This document shows positions 55,159 to 63,375 of a stretch of 64,000 nt of DNA, piece by piece. This DNA is from Anabaena sp. WA102 (GTDB lineage: Bacteria; Cyanobacteriota; Cyanobacteriia; Cyanobacteriales; Nostocaceae): contig NZ_CP011456.1 in NCBI RefSeq assembly GCF_001277295.1, forward strand, positions 3,422,001-3,486,000, in the 5' to 3' direction. The notes below the pieces were generated by a model that was given only the letters and a program-made list of their open reading frames with translations, did not search any database and was not told where the DNA came from. Position numbers and translations under genes: made by a program. The number at the start of each line of letters is the position of its first letter. The first letter of the stretch is position 1.

Positions 55159-55560
55159 CTAACCCATCAAAATCACAGTATCAATAACGTGAATTACACC
55201 ATTATCAGCAATAATATCTGCTGCTAAAACTGTGGCGTTTTTCACCTCAAAACCATCTTCACAATTAATTTTGATGGGAGAACCTTCCACAGAATTGACT
55301 GTACCTAGTTTCGCTAAATCATCCTTTGTTAACTTTCCAGGAACAACGTGATAGGTTAAAATCCGTGCTAACTGGGGAATATTTTGTAATAAAGTTGTAA
55401 TTGTGCCTGGTGGTAACTTAGCAAAAGCGTCATCAGTGGGTGCAAACACGGTGAATGGACCCGGACTTTTTAATGTTTCCACTAACCCAGCAGCAGAAAC
55501 AGCAGCTACCAAAGTTTTAAACGCATCATTACTAACTGCAATATCAACAATATCAGCCAT
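55159..55560 (-). CDS. Fasciclin-domain protein
   Basis: A 133-residue single FAS1 domain: LVAAVSAAGLVETLKSPGPFTVFAPTDDAFAKLP (H1 region), ILTYHVVPGKL, and the end ADIIADNGVIHVIDTVILM (H2 region). Fasciclin domains mediate adhesion. The start at 55560 is chosen because GAGAGG precedes it and FAS1 begins directly; with this start there is no signal peptide, while a longer frame (to 55626) would add 22 residues without one either. Confidence 0.92.
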   Translation of the reverse strand: MADIVDIAVSNDAFKTLVAAVSAAGLVETLKSPGPFTVFAPTDDAFAKLPPGTITTLLQNIPQLARILTYHVVPGKLTKDDLAKLGTVNSVEGSPIKINCEDGFEVKNATVLAADIIADNGVIHVIDTVILMG

Positions 55561-55677
55561 GAATTTTACCTCTCTAGCAAAGCTTCTACAAGATAGTAAA
55601 TCATGTTTAAGTTTTATTAATGACAATTCTGGTAAAATATAGTCTGATGATTTTCTTCAGTTTTTTTTATACATCAA

Positions 55678-56616
55678 ATGGATAAACGCACTTATGCAAT
55701 ATTAGGAACCGGCGCATTAGGTGGATTTTATGGCGCAAAACTCCAAAAATCCGGTTTAGAAGTTCACTATTTACTCAAAAGTGATTACCAACAGGTAAGG
55801 GAAAATGGTCTCATTATTGAGTCTAAAGACGGTGATTTCACCCTCCCCCAAGTTAATGCTTATAACAATGTAGACAAAATGCCACCGTGTGATGTGGTAA
55901 TAATATCACTAAAAACAACCCAAAATCAACTTTTACCCCATTTATTACCACCAATAGTTAAAGATGACGGGGTAGTATTGGTATTACAAAATGGACTGGA
56001 TATAGAAGCAGAAGTTGCAGAAATTGTCAATAATGTCAGCATTATTGGGGGTTTATGTTTTCTCTGTGCTAATAAAGTTGCACCAGGACATATTCATCAT
56101 TTAGATTATGGACAAATTACTTTAGGTGAGTATAAATCTAATTATCAATTAACCGGCATTACTAAAAAAATACGGGAAGTTACCACAGATTTTGAAAATG
56201 CTGGTATATCTATAGAAATGTTAGAAGATCTACTATTAGGACGTTGGAAAAAGTTAGTCTGGAATATTCCCTATAATGGCTTATCTGTAATTCTTGATGG
56301 GAGAACAGATGAATTGATGACGGATATTCACACTCGTCAGTTAGTGGAAAGTTTGATGTGGGAGGTAGTCGCAGGGGCAAAAAGTACAGGGAGAATTATT
56401 CCTGAAAGTTTTATTCAAACCATGTTAGATTACACCACAAGAATGAAACCCTACCGCACCAGTATGAAAATTGATTTTGATGAAAAGCGTCCTTTAGAAG
56501 TAGACGCAATTTTTGGTAATCCATTAAGAAAAGCAGAATTAGCAGGTGTAAATTTGCAGCAAATTCGTTGTTTATATCAACAATTAAAGTTTTTGGATAT
56601 GAAAAATAGAAGTTAA
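55678..56616 (+). CDS. Putative 2-dehydropantoate 2-reductase (ApbA/PanE family)
   Basis: A 312-residue soluble NADPH-dependent reductase. Rossmann motif ILGTGALGGFYGAKL at residue 8; VVIISLKTTQNQ near 78; VLQNGLDIE near 105; KLVWNIPYNGLSVI near 198 (catalytic Lys region); C-terminal helix bundle. PanE reduces ketopantoate to pantoate for coenzyme A. Cyanobacteria often have paralogues, so the substrate is not assured. Confidence 0.85.
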   Translation: MDKRTYAILGTGALGGFYGAKLQKSGLEVHYLLKSDYQQVRENGLIIESKDGDFTLPQVNAYNNVDKMPPCDVVIISLKTTQNQLLPHLLPPIVKDDGVVLVLQNGLDIEAEVAEIVNNVSIIGGLCFLCANKVAPGHIHHLDYGQITLGEYKSNYQLTGITKKIREVTTDFENAGISIEMLEDLLLGRWKKLVWNIPYNGLSVILDGRTDELMTDIHTRQLVESLMWEVVAGAKSTGRIIPESFIQTMLDYTTRMKPYRTSMKIDFDEKRPLEVDAIFGNPLRKAELAGVNLQQIRCLYQQLKFLDMKNRS

Positions 56617-56659
56617 ATCTAAATCCTGACTCATCCTATAAAAAAATGGACAAATCAAC

Positions 56660-56789
56660 TAAGTAGGTTGGCGTTGAAAATTGTCGTTATGGCAAGGCAA
56701 AAGGCAAGAGGCAAGAGGCAAGAGTGAAGAGGGTTTAGGCGATTTTACATTTCTTTACACAGTTTGGTTTTATTGTGTTCACCTACTTA
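56660..56789 (-). mobile_element. TA-flanked MITE (AGTAGGT family), copy 8
   Basis: Reverse orientation, TA on both sides, full length, almost identical to copies 1 and 4. It lies 44 bp after the PanE-like gene. Confidence 0.85.
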
Positions 56790-56999
56790 TCTCTATCAAT
56801 ACCTTGTCCAAATTAGAAAAAGCCTTGATTTGTAGGTTGGGTTGTGGAACGTGAACGTTCGCGGAGCAATTAGCATGAAACCCAACAAAGCAGAAAATGG
56901 ACAAGGTATTGTCTATAGGTGTTATTTAAAGGGACAAAGGCAAGAAAAAACCTTTACCCCTATGAGAATTTTGGGCAAATCAGGCAAGGCAAATAATAT

Positions 57000-57557
57000 T
57001 TATTCGACAACATTCTCCTTCACTAATCTTTGGTCAGATGCTACTGCCAGAAGTTCTTCTACAATATCCCAAGCTGCTGCACATTCACGAGAAGAATCGC
57101 CCTTAGTTGTACAAATTGTTCTCGCTTCTTCCCGTGCAACTTCTATTTCGTCTTCAATAAAGATGCGTTTTGGATTTTCAAACAAATCACTTTTTCTGAG
57201 GATATCGGTAATTGAGACGATTCCTAATAGCTTACCTTTAATTACAGGAGCGCGACGGATGCCTGTATTGGCAAATAAGCGGGCTACATACTCCACACCA
57301 AGTTCAGGATTGACAACAATACAAGGCTTGGTCATAATTTCATAAACTCGCACTTGTTTGGAGTCTTTACCGTAAGCAGCAACTTTATAAACAATATCAG
57401 TTTCACTGACCATACCATAGGGGTCATTTTCTGTGCGAGGTTCAACAATTAAAGATCGCAAACCTTTATATTTCATTAAATCTACAGCTTCTGCTACGGT
57501 TGCTGAACCACGAATTGTTACAACTTCTGTGGTCATTATGTCTTCAGCTTTCATCAT
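57000..57557 (-). CDS. CBS-CP12 fusion protein
   Basis: A 185-residue protein. Two CBS motifs (residues about 1-65 and 70-130) form an adenylate-sensing Bateman module. The C-terminal part (ICTTKGDSSRECAAAWDIVEELLA) is a CP12 domain with the Cys...Cys pair and AWDxVEEL core. CP12 locks GAPDH and phosphoribulokinase of the Calvin cycle when oxidised; CBS-CP12 proteins add nucleotide sensing. ATG at 57557 matches the start of the neighbouring paralogue. Confidence 0.92.
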   Translation of the reverse strand: MMKAEDIMTTEVVTIRGSATVAEAVDLMKYKGLRSLIVEPRTENDPYGMVSETDIVYKVAAYGKDSKQVRVYEIMTKPCIVVNPELGVEYVARLFANTGIRRAPVIKGKLLGIVSITDILRKSDLFENPKRIFIEDEIEVAREEARTICTTKGDSSRECAAAWDIVEELLAVASDQRLVKENVVE

Positions 57558-57716
57558 CGGTTTATAAGTTCCTATCAATAGTTGGATTGAAATTTGTGGG
57601 TAACTTGTGAATTGTCATGAATTTGCAAAAATCCCGTTTCAGCTTTCTCCAGATTGCTCATTATTCTTATGTAAATGAGTATGCTTACCTGGGCAAAAAA
57701 CCATGAGTTATTGGAT

Positions 57717-58172
57717 TTAATCTTCGTAAACTCTGGCTTCTAAAGCATCGGGAAATTCCTGACAATACATCTCAAAATAGCTTTTTGGATTTTCCACAAA
57801 GTCACTTTTTCTGAGAATATCAGTAATTGAGATGATTCCTAATAGCTTACCTTTAATTACAGGAGCGCGACGGATGCCTGTATTGGCAAATAAGCGGGCT
57901 ATATACTCCACACCAAGCTCAGGATTGACGACAATACAAGGCTTGGTCATAATTTCATAAACTCGCACTTGTTTGGAGTCTTGACCATAAGCACCAACTT
58001 TATAAACAATATCAGTTTCAGTGATCATGCCGTAGGGGTCATTTTCTGTGCGAGGTTCGACAATTAAAGATCGCAAATGGCGTTCTTTCATCAGTGCTAC
58101 GGCTTCGGCTACGGTTGCTGAACCACGGATTGTGACAACTTCTGTGGTCATTATGTCTTCAGCTTTGATCAT
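57717..58172 (-). CDS. CBS-domain protein, paralogue of CBS-CP12 without CP12
   Basis: A 151-residue protein. Its first ~130 residues are nearly identical to the CBS part of the next gene (MIKAEDIMTTEVVTIRGSATVAEAV), at DNA level too, so it is a recent tandem duplicate. The CP12 part is absent; the tail (NPKSYFEMYCQEFPDALEARVYED) is different. It probably binds adenylates. Confidence 0.9.
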   Translation of the reverse strand: MIKAEDIMTTEVVTIRGSATVAEAVALMKERHLRSLIVEPRTENDPYGMITETDIVYKVGAYGQDSKQVRVYEIMTKPCIVVNPELGVEYIARLFANTGIRRAPVIKGKLLGIISITDILRKSDFVENPKSYFEMYCQEFPDALEARVYED

Positions 58173-58174
58173 GG

Positions 58175-58528
58175 TTAAAATCCTGAAAGTAATGAGTATG
58201 AATTTGTGGGACTTTGATTGGGTAAATGTCTAAATATGGAGCAGATGGAAATAGATTCACTCATTTCTAATATTTGCTGCTTAGACACTTCTGGAGAAAG
58301 ATTAGATGTCGTTAATGGTTGAAAATTACTTGGTATTCCAGGTGCGTAAGCTTCAATGACACTTCCATCCAGAGAGCGTATTACCATCAGGTAGTCACAA
58401 ACTGGACACTCTGTGCGGATAATTTGATTAATCAAAGAATACTTGTGAGCTAGTTTTTCATCAGTTAAAAACTGACGTTTTGCTTCACTACCGCAATTAG
58501 GACATGGAAATATATACGCTCTCTGCAT
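58175..58528 (-). CDS. Zinc-ribbon protein (PriA-like fragment family)
   Basis: A 117-residue protein with two Cys pairs, CPNCG (residues 9-13) and CPVCD (41-45), forming a zinc ribbon, followed by YLMVIRSLDGSVIEAYAPGI. Small cyanobacterial proteins of this type are often labelled PriA-like, without evidence of helicase function. It ends 3 bp before the CBS gene start, and is likely cotranscribed with it and with thioredoxin. Confidence 0.75.
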   Translation of the reverse strand: MQRAYIFPCPNCGSEAKRQFLTDEKLAHKYSLINQIIRTECPVCDYLMVIRSLDGSVIEAYAPGIPSNFQPLTTSNLSPEVSKQQILEMSESISICSIFRHLPNQSPTNSYSLLSGF

Positions 58529-58549
58529 GGAGAAACCCCCTCAAGAATG

Positions 58550-58900
58550 TTAAAGTATTTTGTTTAAAGCTATGGTGAATTTTTCGTAGGGAACTACCCC
58601 AACAACTATTTCTGATAATTCACCGTTATTGAAAAACATAACTGCGGGAATACTGCGAATACCGTACTTTTTCGCAATGCTTTGGTTTTCGCCGTCACCA
58701 ACATCTAATTTGACTACTTTTACCTGATCTTTGTATTCTTCGGCTAGTTTATCCATTAAAGGAGCAACCATCCTACAAGGTCCGCACCAAGTTGCGGTAC
58801 AGTCCATGACAAACAACTCTTCCGCTTCTAATAGCGATTCAAATTCTGATTTTTGGATATATTTAACAAGACTTTCATTCAGACTTTCAGAAGTAGCCAT
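58550..58900 (-). CDS. trxA: Thioredoxin
   Basis: A 116-residue thioredoxin with the active site WCGPC (near residue 36), the cis-Pro region IRSIPAVMFFNNGE and the central VVKLDVGDGEN. It reduces protein disulfides. Start at 58900 is favoured over 58915 because GGAGAAACCT precedes it. Placement upstream of CBS-CP12 fits redox control of Calvin-cycle enzymes, which is an inference from context. Confidence 0.94.
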   Translation of the reverse strand: MATSESLNESLVKYIQKSEFESLLEAEELFVMDCTATWCGPCRMVAPLMDKLAEEYKDQVKVVKLDVGDGENQSIAKKYGIRSIPAVMFFNNGELSEIVVGVVPYEKFTIALNKIL

Positions 58901-59085
58901 AGGTTTCTCCAGCAAAAATTTAAATTGGTGATTATGTAGTTGTAAGATGGAAAATTGTCAAATAATTGAGGTTATTTGTTGAGGTAACACAAGGCTCAGA
59001 AGTTCTATAACTCTGATGCCATAGAAATTGTAATCTTTTGATTTTTCTTTTCTTTCGCATAAAATAGGAAATATTTTTCCAGCAG

Positions 59086-59691
59086 TTAAATTTTTTTATT
59101 TGCTGTTAAATAAGATTTGGCAACGGAATCTTGTAAAAACTGAGTTACTATTTCAACTGAGCGATCGCCATTAATCATGGTTAAACAATTTTGTTGGCGA
59201 TAATACTGAATTAAGGACGCAGAATGCTCATGATAGATTTCTATTCGCTTGTAAATGTTATCATGAGTATCATCTAGGCGACTTTGTTGCAGTAACCTTG
59301 GCAACAAAACATCAATGGGGACATAAAAGCTAAAAACTTGGTCGTAAAGCTGTTTTGATGAAGTATTGTGGTTTTTAGCCTGGATTTCTAATAGTAGTTG
59401 ATCAAGAAGTTTCGCCTGGGATAAGTTACCAGGAAATCCATCCAGAATCCAACCCTGTTGAGCAGAGGCATGATTTAAGTGTTGGCGGATGATATTCAGC
59501 AGGAAATCATCTGGAACTACATCACCTCTTTCTATATAGGGCTTGACTTTTAAGCCGAAAGAAGTCTCCTTGGCGATCGCCTGACGGCATATATCATCAA
59601 TGGAAATATGCGGAATTTGCCATTGGCTTGACAGTGCTGCCCCCTGGGTACTCTTGCCAGCACCCGGTACTCCCAAGAAAATCAATCGCAT
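59086..59691 (-). CDS. adk: Adenylate kinase
   Basis: A 201-residue nucleoside-monophosphate kinase. P-loop GVPGAGKSTQ at residue 7, AMP-binding ISIDDICRQAI and IERGDVVPDDFL, GWILDGFPGNLSQA, and a short lid (RLLQQSRLDDTHDN) then IEIYHEHSASLI. It interconverts ATP, ADP and AMP. It diverges somewhat from the housekeeping form (D for the usual G in SIDDICR), so it may be a second paralogue. Confidence 0.87.
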   Translation of the reverse strand: MRLIFLGVPGAGKSTQGAALSSQWQIPHISIDDICRQAIAKETSFGLKVKPYIERGDVVPDDFLLNIIRQHLNHASAQQGWILDGFPGNLSQAKLLDQLLLEIQAKNHNTSSKQLYDQVFSFYVPIDVLLPRLLQQSRLDDTHDNIYKRIEIYHEHSASLIQYYRQQNCLTMINGDRSVEIVTQFLQDSVAKSYLTANKKI

Positions 59692-59824
59692 TCAAACACC
59701 CCCTATTTCCAACTGAAAATGAGATGAAATCAACAACCAATACAATCCCCAAATATAGGATTCCTCTAGGAATAACCAATATTTGAGATATCATATCTAC
59801 AGAGGTGATTGAATTCTCAAAACT

Positions 59825-60166
59825 ATGGCAACTGAAAAATCAAAAGACTCTTACCTGTGGGAAAAGCTAGACCAAGCCAGGAAAGCGAAAGCTGCCAGTG
59901 GCGGCTATGCCGGCTATGGTTCACCTGCTTTTGGTCAACAGTCAGTTAATGGTGAACTAGTAGAGAATCCATCTGAACAACAGATCATTGAATTAATTCG
60001 CCGTCACCACAAGTCAGGAAAATCGCTTCCACAAATTGCTGCGTGGCTAAACCAGCAAGGATATACAACCAAGCGAGGGAGTCAGTGGCAACCTGTATCA
60101 GTTAAAAGAGTCCTAGACAGGCTATATGGTAAAATACAGAGGATTTCTGGCATGGATGAAGACTGA
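59825..60166 (+). CDS. Recombinase-domain-only protein
   Basis: A 113-residue protein. GGYAGYGSPAFGQQ followed by EQQIIELIRRHHKSGKSLPQIAAWLNQQGYTTKRGSQWQPVSVKRVLDRL matches the second (Recombinase) domain of large serine recombinases. The catalytic resolvase domain with its Ser is absent and the frame has its own start. It may bind DNA. It could be a conserved stand-alone protein or an ancient fragment. Confidence 0.7.
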   Translation: MATEKSKDSYLWEKLDQARKAKAASGGYAGYGSPAFGQQSVNGELVENPSEQQIIELIRRHHKSGKSLPQIAAWLNQQGYTTKRGSQWQPVSVKRVLDRLYGKIQRISGMDED

Positions 60167-60412
60167 TGTACTTATTGGCTCTGATTTAGAACTACAAAGC
60201 AAAAATGTCCTCTTTTGCCCCTATTTAGATAGGCCAGTTTAAATTTTATCCCCCATTTACCTTTTAATCGTTAAACCCTTTATATGTAAACTGTTTCCTC
60301 GATTTATCCTTTACATCCCTCGTATCATAACTGAAATTTGTAGAAAATAATATGTATATGACAAAAAACTTTACAAAACTTTATAAATTAACTTCATCAG
60401 CTATTGTCAACC

Positions 60413-61597
60413 ATGCAAATTGATGACCCACTCATTGGCGTTCCCTGCTTAGAAGAGGCGATAGATAGGCATCCACTGGTTGTTGCGCCCCATACTTCCC
60501 TAATTAATGTTGTGAATTTAATGAATCAGACGCGAGGTAATAGTTGTTTATTACCTGATTTTGATTCAGCAATTGGCTTTAGTTCCATGGGAGGTACGCG
60601 TTCAAGTTGTATTTTAGTCATAGAAGAAACAGAAATACTGGGTATTTTCACGGAGCGAGATATTGTCAAACTTACAGCGGCGGGTAGAAATTTTGCTGAT
60701 GTGAAAATAGCTGATGTCATGGTGCATCCAGTCATAACCTTGGCGGAAACTGCATTTCGAGATATCTTTGCCGCACTGTTTTTGTTTCGACGATATCGCA
60801 TTCGCCACTTGGTGATAGTCAATGCAGAGGAACAACTCGTGGGGATTGTCTCCCCAGAAAGTATTAGGCAAGTTTTGCGCCCCACCAACTTGCTGAAAAT
60901 GCGGCGGGTGTCAGAAGTAATGACCACTCAGGTAATTCATGCACCACCCACAGCCTCCGTACTCAGCTTGGCACAGATGATGGCAGAGCATCAAGTTAGT
61001 TGCGTGGTGATAACGAAAAGTGCTTCTGGGAATGATGCTGAATCCGGTTGGAAACCAGTAGGAATTGTTACAGAAAGAGACATAGTCCAATTCCAAGCAT
61101 TGGGATTAAATTTGCCTCAAATTCAAGCAAAAACAGTGATGAGTACACCCTTATTTTTGCTTAGTCCAGAAGATTCCCTATGGTCTGCCCATCAAGAAAT
61201 GCAGCAGCGACGAGTGCAGCGATTAGTTGTATCCTGGGATTGGGGAGCAAAGTTAGCGATCGTCACTCAAACCAGTTTGTTACGGATATTTGATCCACTG
61301 GAGATGTATGGAGTCATAGAAACATTACAAATAACTGTAGCTCAATTAGAAACCGAAAAAGCTAAATCTTTCCATAACCAAAGTAACTCCACCGAACTAC
61401 CACTACAGCCAGACTTAAAGCAGATACAGAAACAACATATAGTTGCTGACGAAAACTTAGATAACTTGATTGCTACTGTGCAAAGCCGGATAGAACATTT
61501 GATCAAAAACCCTGATTTATCCAGAGAATTACAGCAAATGTATTTAGGTTTAGCGACAACGGAGATGCAAAAAATCCGCCATTGTCTTCATAGCTAA
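60413..61597 (+). CDS. Protein with four CBS motifs
   Basis: A 394-residue protein made of two CBS pairs (residues about 15-160 and 165-305; TERDIVKL, HLVIVNAEEQLVGIVSPES, GIVTERDIVQF, VMSTPLFLLSPEDS). The arrangement is that found at the N-terminus of large cyanobacterial sensor kinases, but here a 90-residue helical tail ends the protein and no kinase follows. ATG at 60413 is used; TTG at 60404 is possible. Confidence 0.85.
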   Translation: MQIDDPLIGVPCLEEAIDRHPLVVAPHTSLINVVNLMNQTRGNSCLLPDFDSAIGFSSMGGTRSSCILVIEETEILGIFTERDIVKLTAAGRNFADVKIADVMVHPVITLAETAFRDIFAALFLFRRYRIRHLVIVNAEEQLVGIVSPESIRQVLRPTNLLKMRRVSEVMTTQVIHAPPTASVLSLAQMMAEHQVSCVVITKSASGNDAESGWKPVGIVTERDIVQFQALGLNLPQIQAKTVMSTPLFLLSPEDSLWSAHQEMQQRRVQRLVVSWDWGAKLAIVTQTSLLRIFDPLEMYGVIETLQITVAQLETEKAKSFHNQSNSTELPLQPDLKQIQKQHIVADENLDNLIATVQSRIEHLIKNPDLSRELQQMYLGLATTEMQKIRHCLHS

Positions 61598-61751
61598 AAA
61601 ATCCTCACAAATTAACAAATTCCTAACAAATAACCCGAAGATTGCAACACACTTAAATAAAAATTACTTTCTCGTTCACGCAGTAACCCAAGTAGCACAG
61701 CAAAGTATTTTATCCTGATAAAATTGCGTTCAATTATTTTATTTTCAGATA

Positions 61752-63308
61752 TTATTCAGAATAATCATTGCCAGAACCAAATTGCCATTTATCTATTAAC
61801 CGATGCCAGTAATATTGTTGTTGAATAGATAAATTATTAATTAATAATTTAATCACTGGAGTTACCAAAAACAAACCATTATAAAGGCATAAATTAATAT
61901 AATGTAATATCCAATCCAATAAACTCAATAAACCAACTTGGGGAATAATTTTTGCAACTAATAAAGGATGAGATAAACCAGTTTTTAACAAAGTTTTTGT
62001 TAATGCCCCAAACTGAACAATATCTTGTAAAAAAGGTTTTAAAACAGGTGTTCCTAACTCCTGCATTTGCACAAATACAGCAGAGAGTAATTGGTTAATT
62101 TGATTGGGTTCAATTTTTTGATTTACACCTACACTCATAGCTTTTTGAAATAACCAAGTTACACTTAAACTCGGTTGATAGGGTTGGAGAATCGCCAAAG
62201 ATTGGGCAGATAATTGATCAGTTTTTAATGCCTCCTCAATTCCCAACGTTAACCTGTGTAAATGACGTACCATAGCCCCAAAACCACCAAAACTTAAAGG
62301 TGATTGATTACCGCTACTATCCCCCACTGGTAAAATGCGATGCCAAGGGGTTTGCAGAGGACTTTGACGATAGCTAGGAAAGAAACCAAATAACGCCCTT
62401 TGAAAATTTAGGCGATTAATTTCCACACCTTGATATTCTGGTAACAAGCGTAAATATTCGTCAAACAAAGTTTCTAAACTCAACCGTTGTGGATCTGCAT
62501 CCATATAGGTAAATAAATATGTGGTTCTACCATCCTTAGCTGGAAAAGCTTCCCAGAAATATTGACATTGATTTTCCAAAGCTGTGAAAGATAACAACAA
62601 GTCACCTGAGTTATTTTCCGGAAATCCTTTAGCACAACTTCCCACAACTAAACAAAGTGCATCTGGTTTTTTTCCTTGACGCGCTTGTTGGCTAATTGGA
62701 GAAAGATTTCCCATGGCATCCAATAACAATTTCGCGGTAAATTGATTGTTTACTATTACGCCATTTGGGTGAACTACGGCATCACTAAATGGTGTATTTT
62801 CAAATAACATTCCCCCAGCATTGAGAAAGCGCGTTTTTAACGTTTCCAGTAGATAAATAGGATTTACACCAATGTTCAGAACATCTTCTACCCAAACTTC
62901 TGTACCGCCTTGAAAACTGACTCGTGCGGGGTTATATTTAGTTACGATAGCTGCTTCTAATTCCTGTTCTGTCAGCAATTCCAATTCCCGAAATACTTCT
63001 AACTCTTTGCGAGAAATATTCCATTCCTGTTCTCTTCCGCGCAAAATTCCCCTTTCTAATAACGCTACGCGCACACCGCGCACAGCTAAAGCAGAAGCGA
63101 TTAAAATTCCTAAAGTTCCACCGCAGATAATGACATCAAATTCTACAGATTCTAAATTTTTGGGATTTTCTTTAACTACGTTGGGTATGGGTGCGTTACC
63201 TTTTCGCAACAATGCTAATATGCTGTCAGTACGACGCAAGCCGCCTAAAACATCGCCTGGGAGTTGGGAAAGAATTTCTTCGGTTAGGGACATAAAATTT
63301 AATTCCAT
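61752..63308 (-). CDS. cruP: CruP-like FAD-dependent oxidoreductase (lycopene cyclase CruA paralogue)
   Basis: A 518-residue flavoprotein. FAD-binding FDVIICGGTLGILIASALAVRGVRVALLERG (dinucleotide fold with G-G-x-L-G), REQEWNISRKEL, the FQGGTEVWVEDVLNIGV region, LLLDAMGNLSPI, and a C-terminal VGDSSGNQSPLSFGGFGAM. The length and pattern fit CruP, which limits carotenoid peroxidation, better than CruA. Two C-terminal hydrophobic stretches suggest membrane contact. An ATG at 63293 (MSLTEEIL) is an equally likely start. Confidence 0.85.
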   Translation of the reverse strand: MELNFMSLTEEILSQLPGDVLGGLRRTDSILALLRKGNAPIPNVVKENPKNLESVEFDVIICGGTLGILIASALAVRGVRVALLERGILRGREQEWNISRKELEVFRELELLTEQELEAAIVTKYNPARVSFQGGTEVWVEDVLNIGVNPIYLLETLKTRFLNAGGMLFENTPFSDAVVHPNGVIVNNQFTAKLLLDAMGNLSPISQQARQGKKPDALCLVVGSCAKGFPENNSGDLLLSFTALENQCQYFWEAFPAKDGRTTYLFTYMDADPQRLSLETLFDEYLRLLPEYQGVEINRLNFQRALFGFFPSYRQSPLQTPWHRILPVGDSSGNQSPLSFGGFGAMVRHLHRLTLGIEEALKTDQLSAQSLAILQPYQPSLSVTWLFQKAMSVGVNQKIEPNQINQLLSAVFVQMQELGTPVLKPFLQDIVQFGALTKTLLKTGLSHPLLVAKIIPQVGLLSLLDWILHYINLCLYNGLFLVTPVIKLLINNLSIQQQYYWHRLIDKWQFGSGNDYSE

Positions 63309-63375
63309 CTGTGTATTTGATGATATACTAAATTTATAACTATGTAATAGTTAGTTGATACAATAGCTAACAAAT

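Noticed and set aside
56842..57345. Plus-strand ORF of 167 residues opposite CBS-CP12
   Set aside because: It lies mainly antisense to a well-supported gene and its product has no recognisable features.
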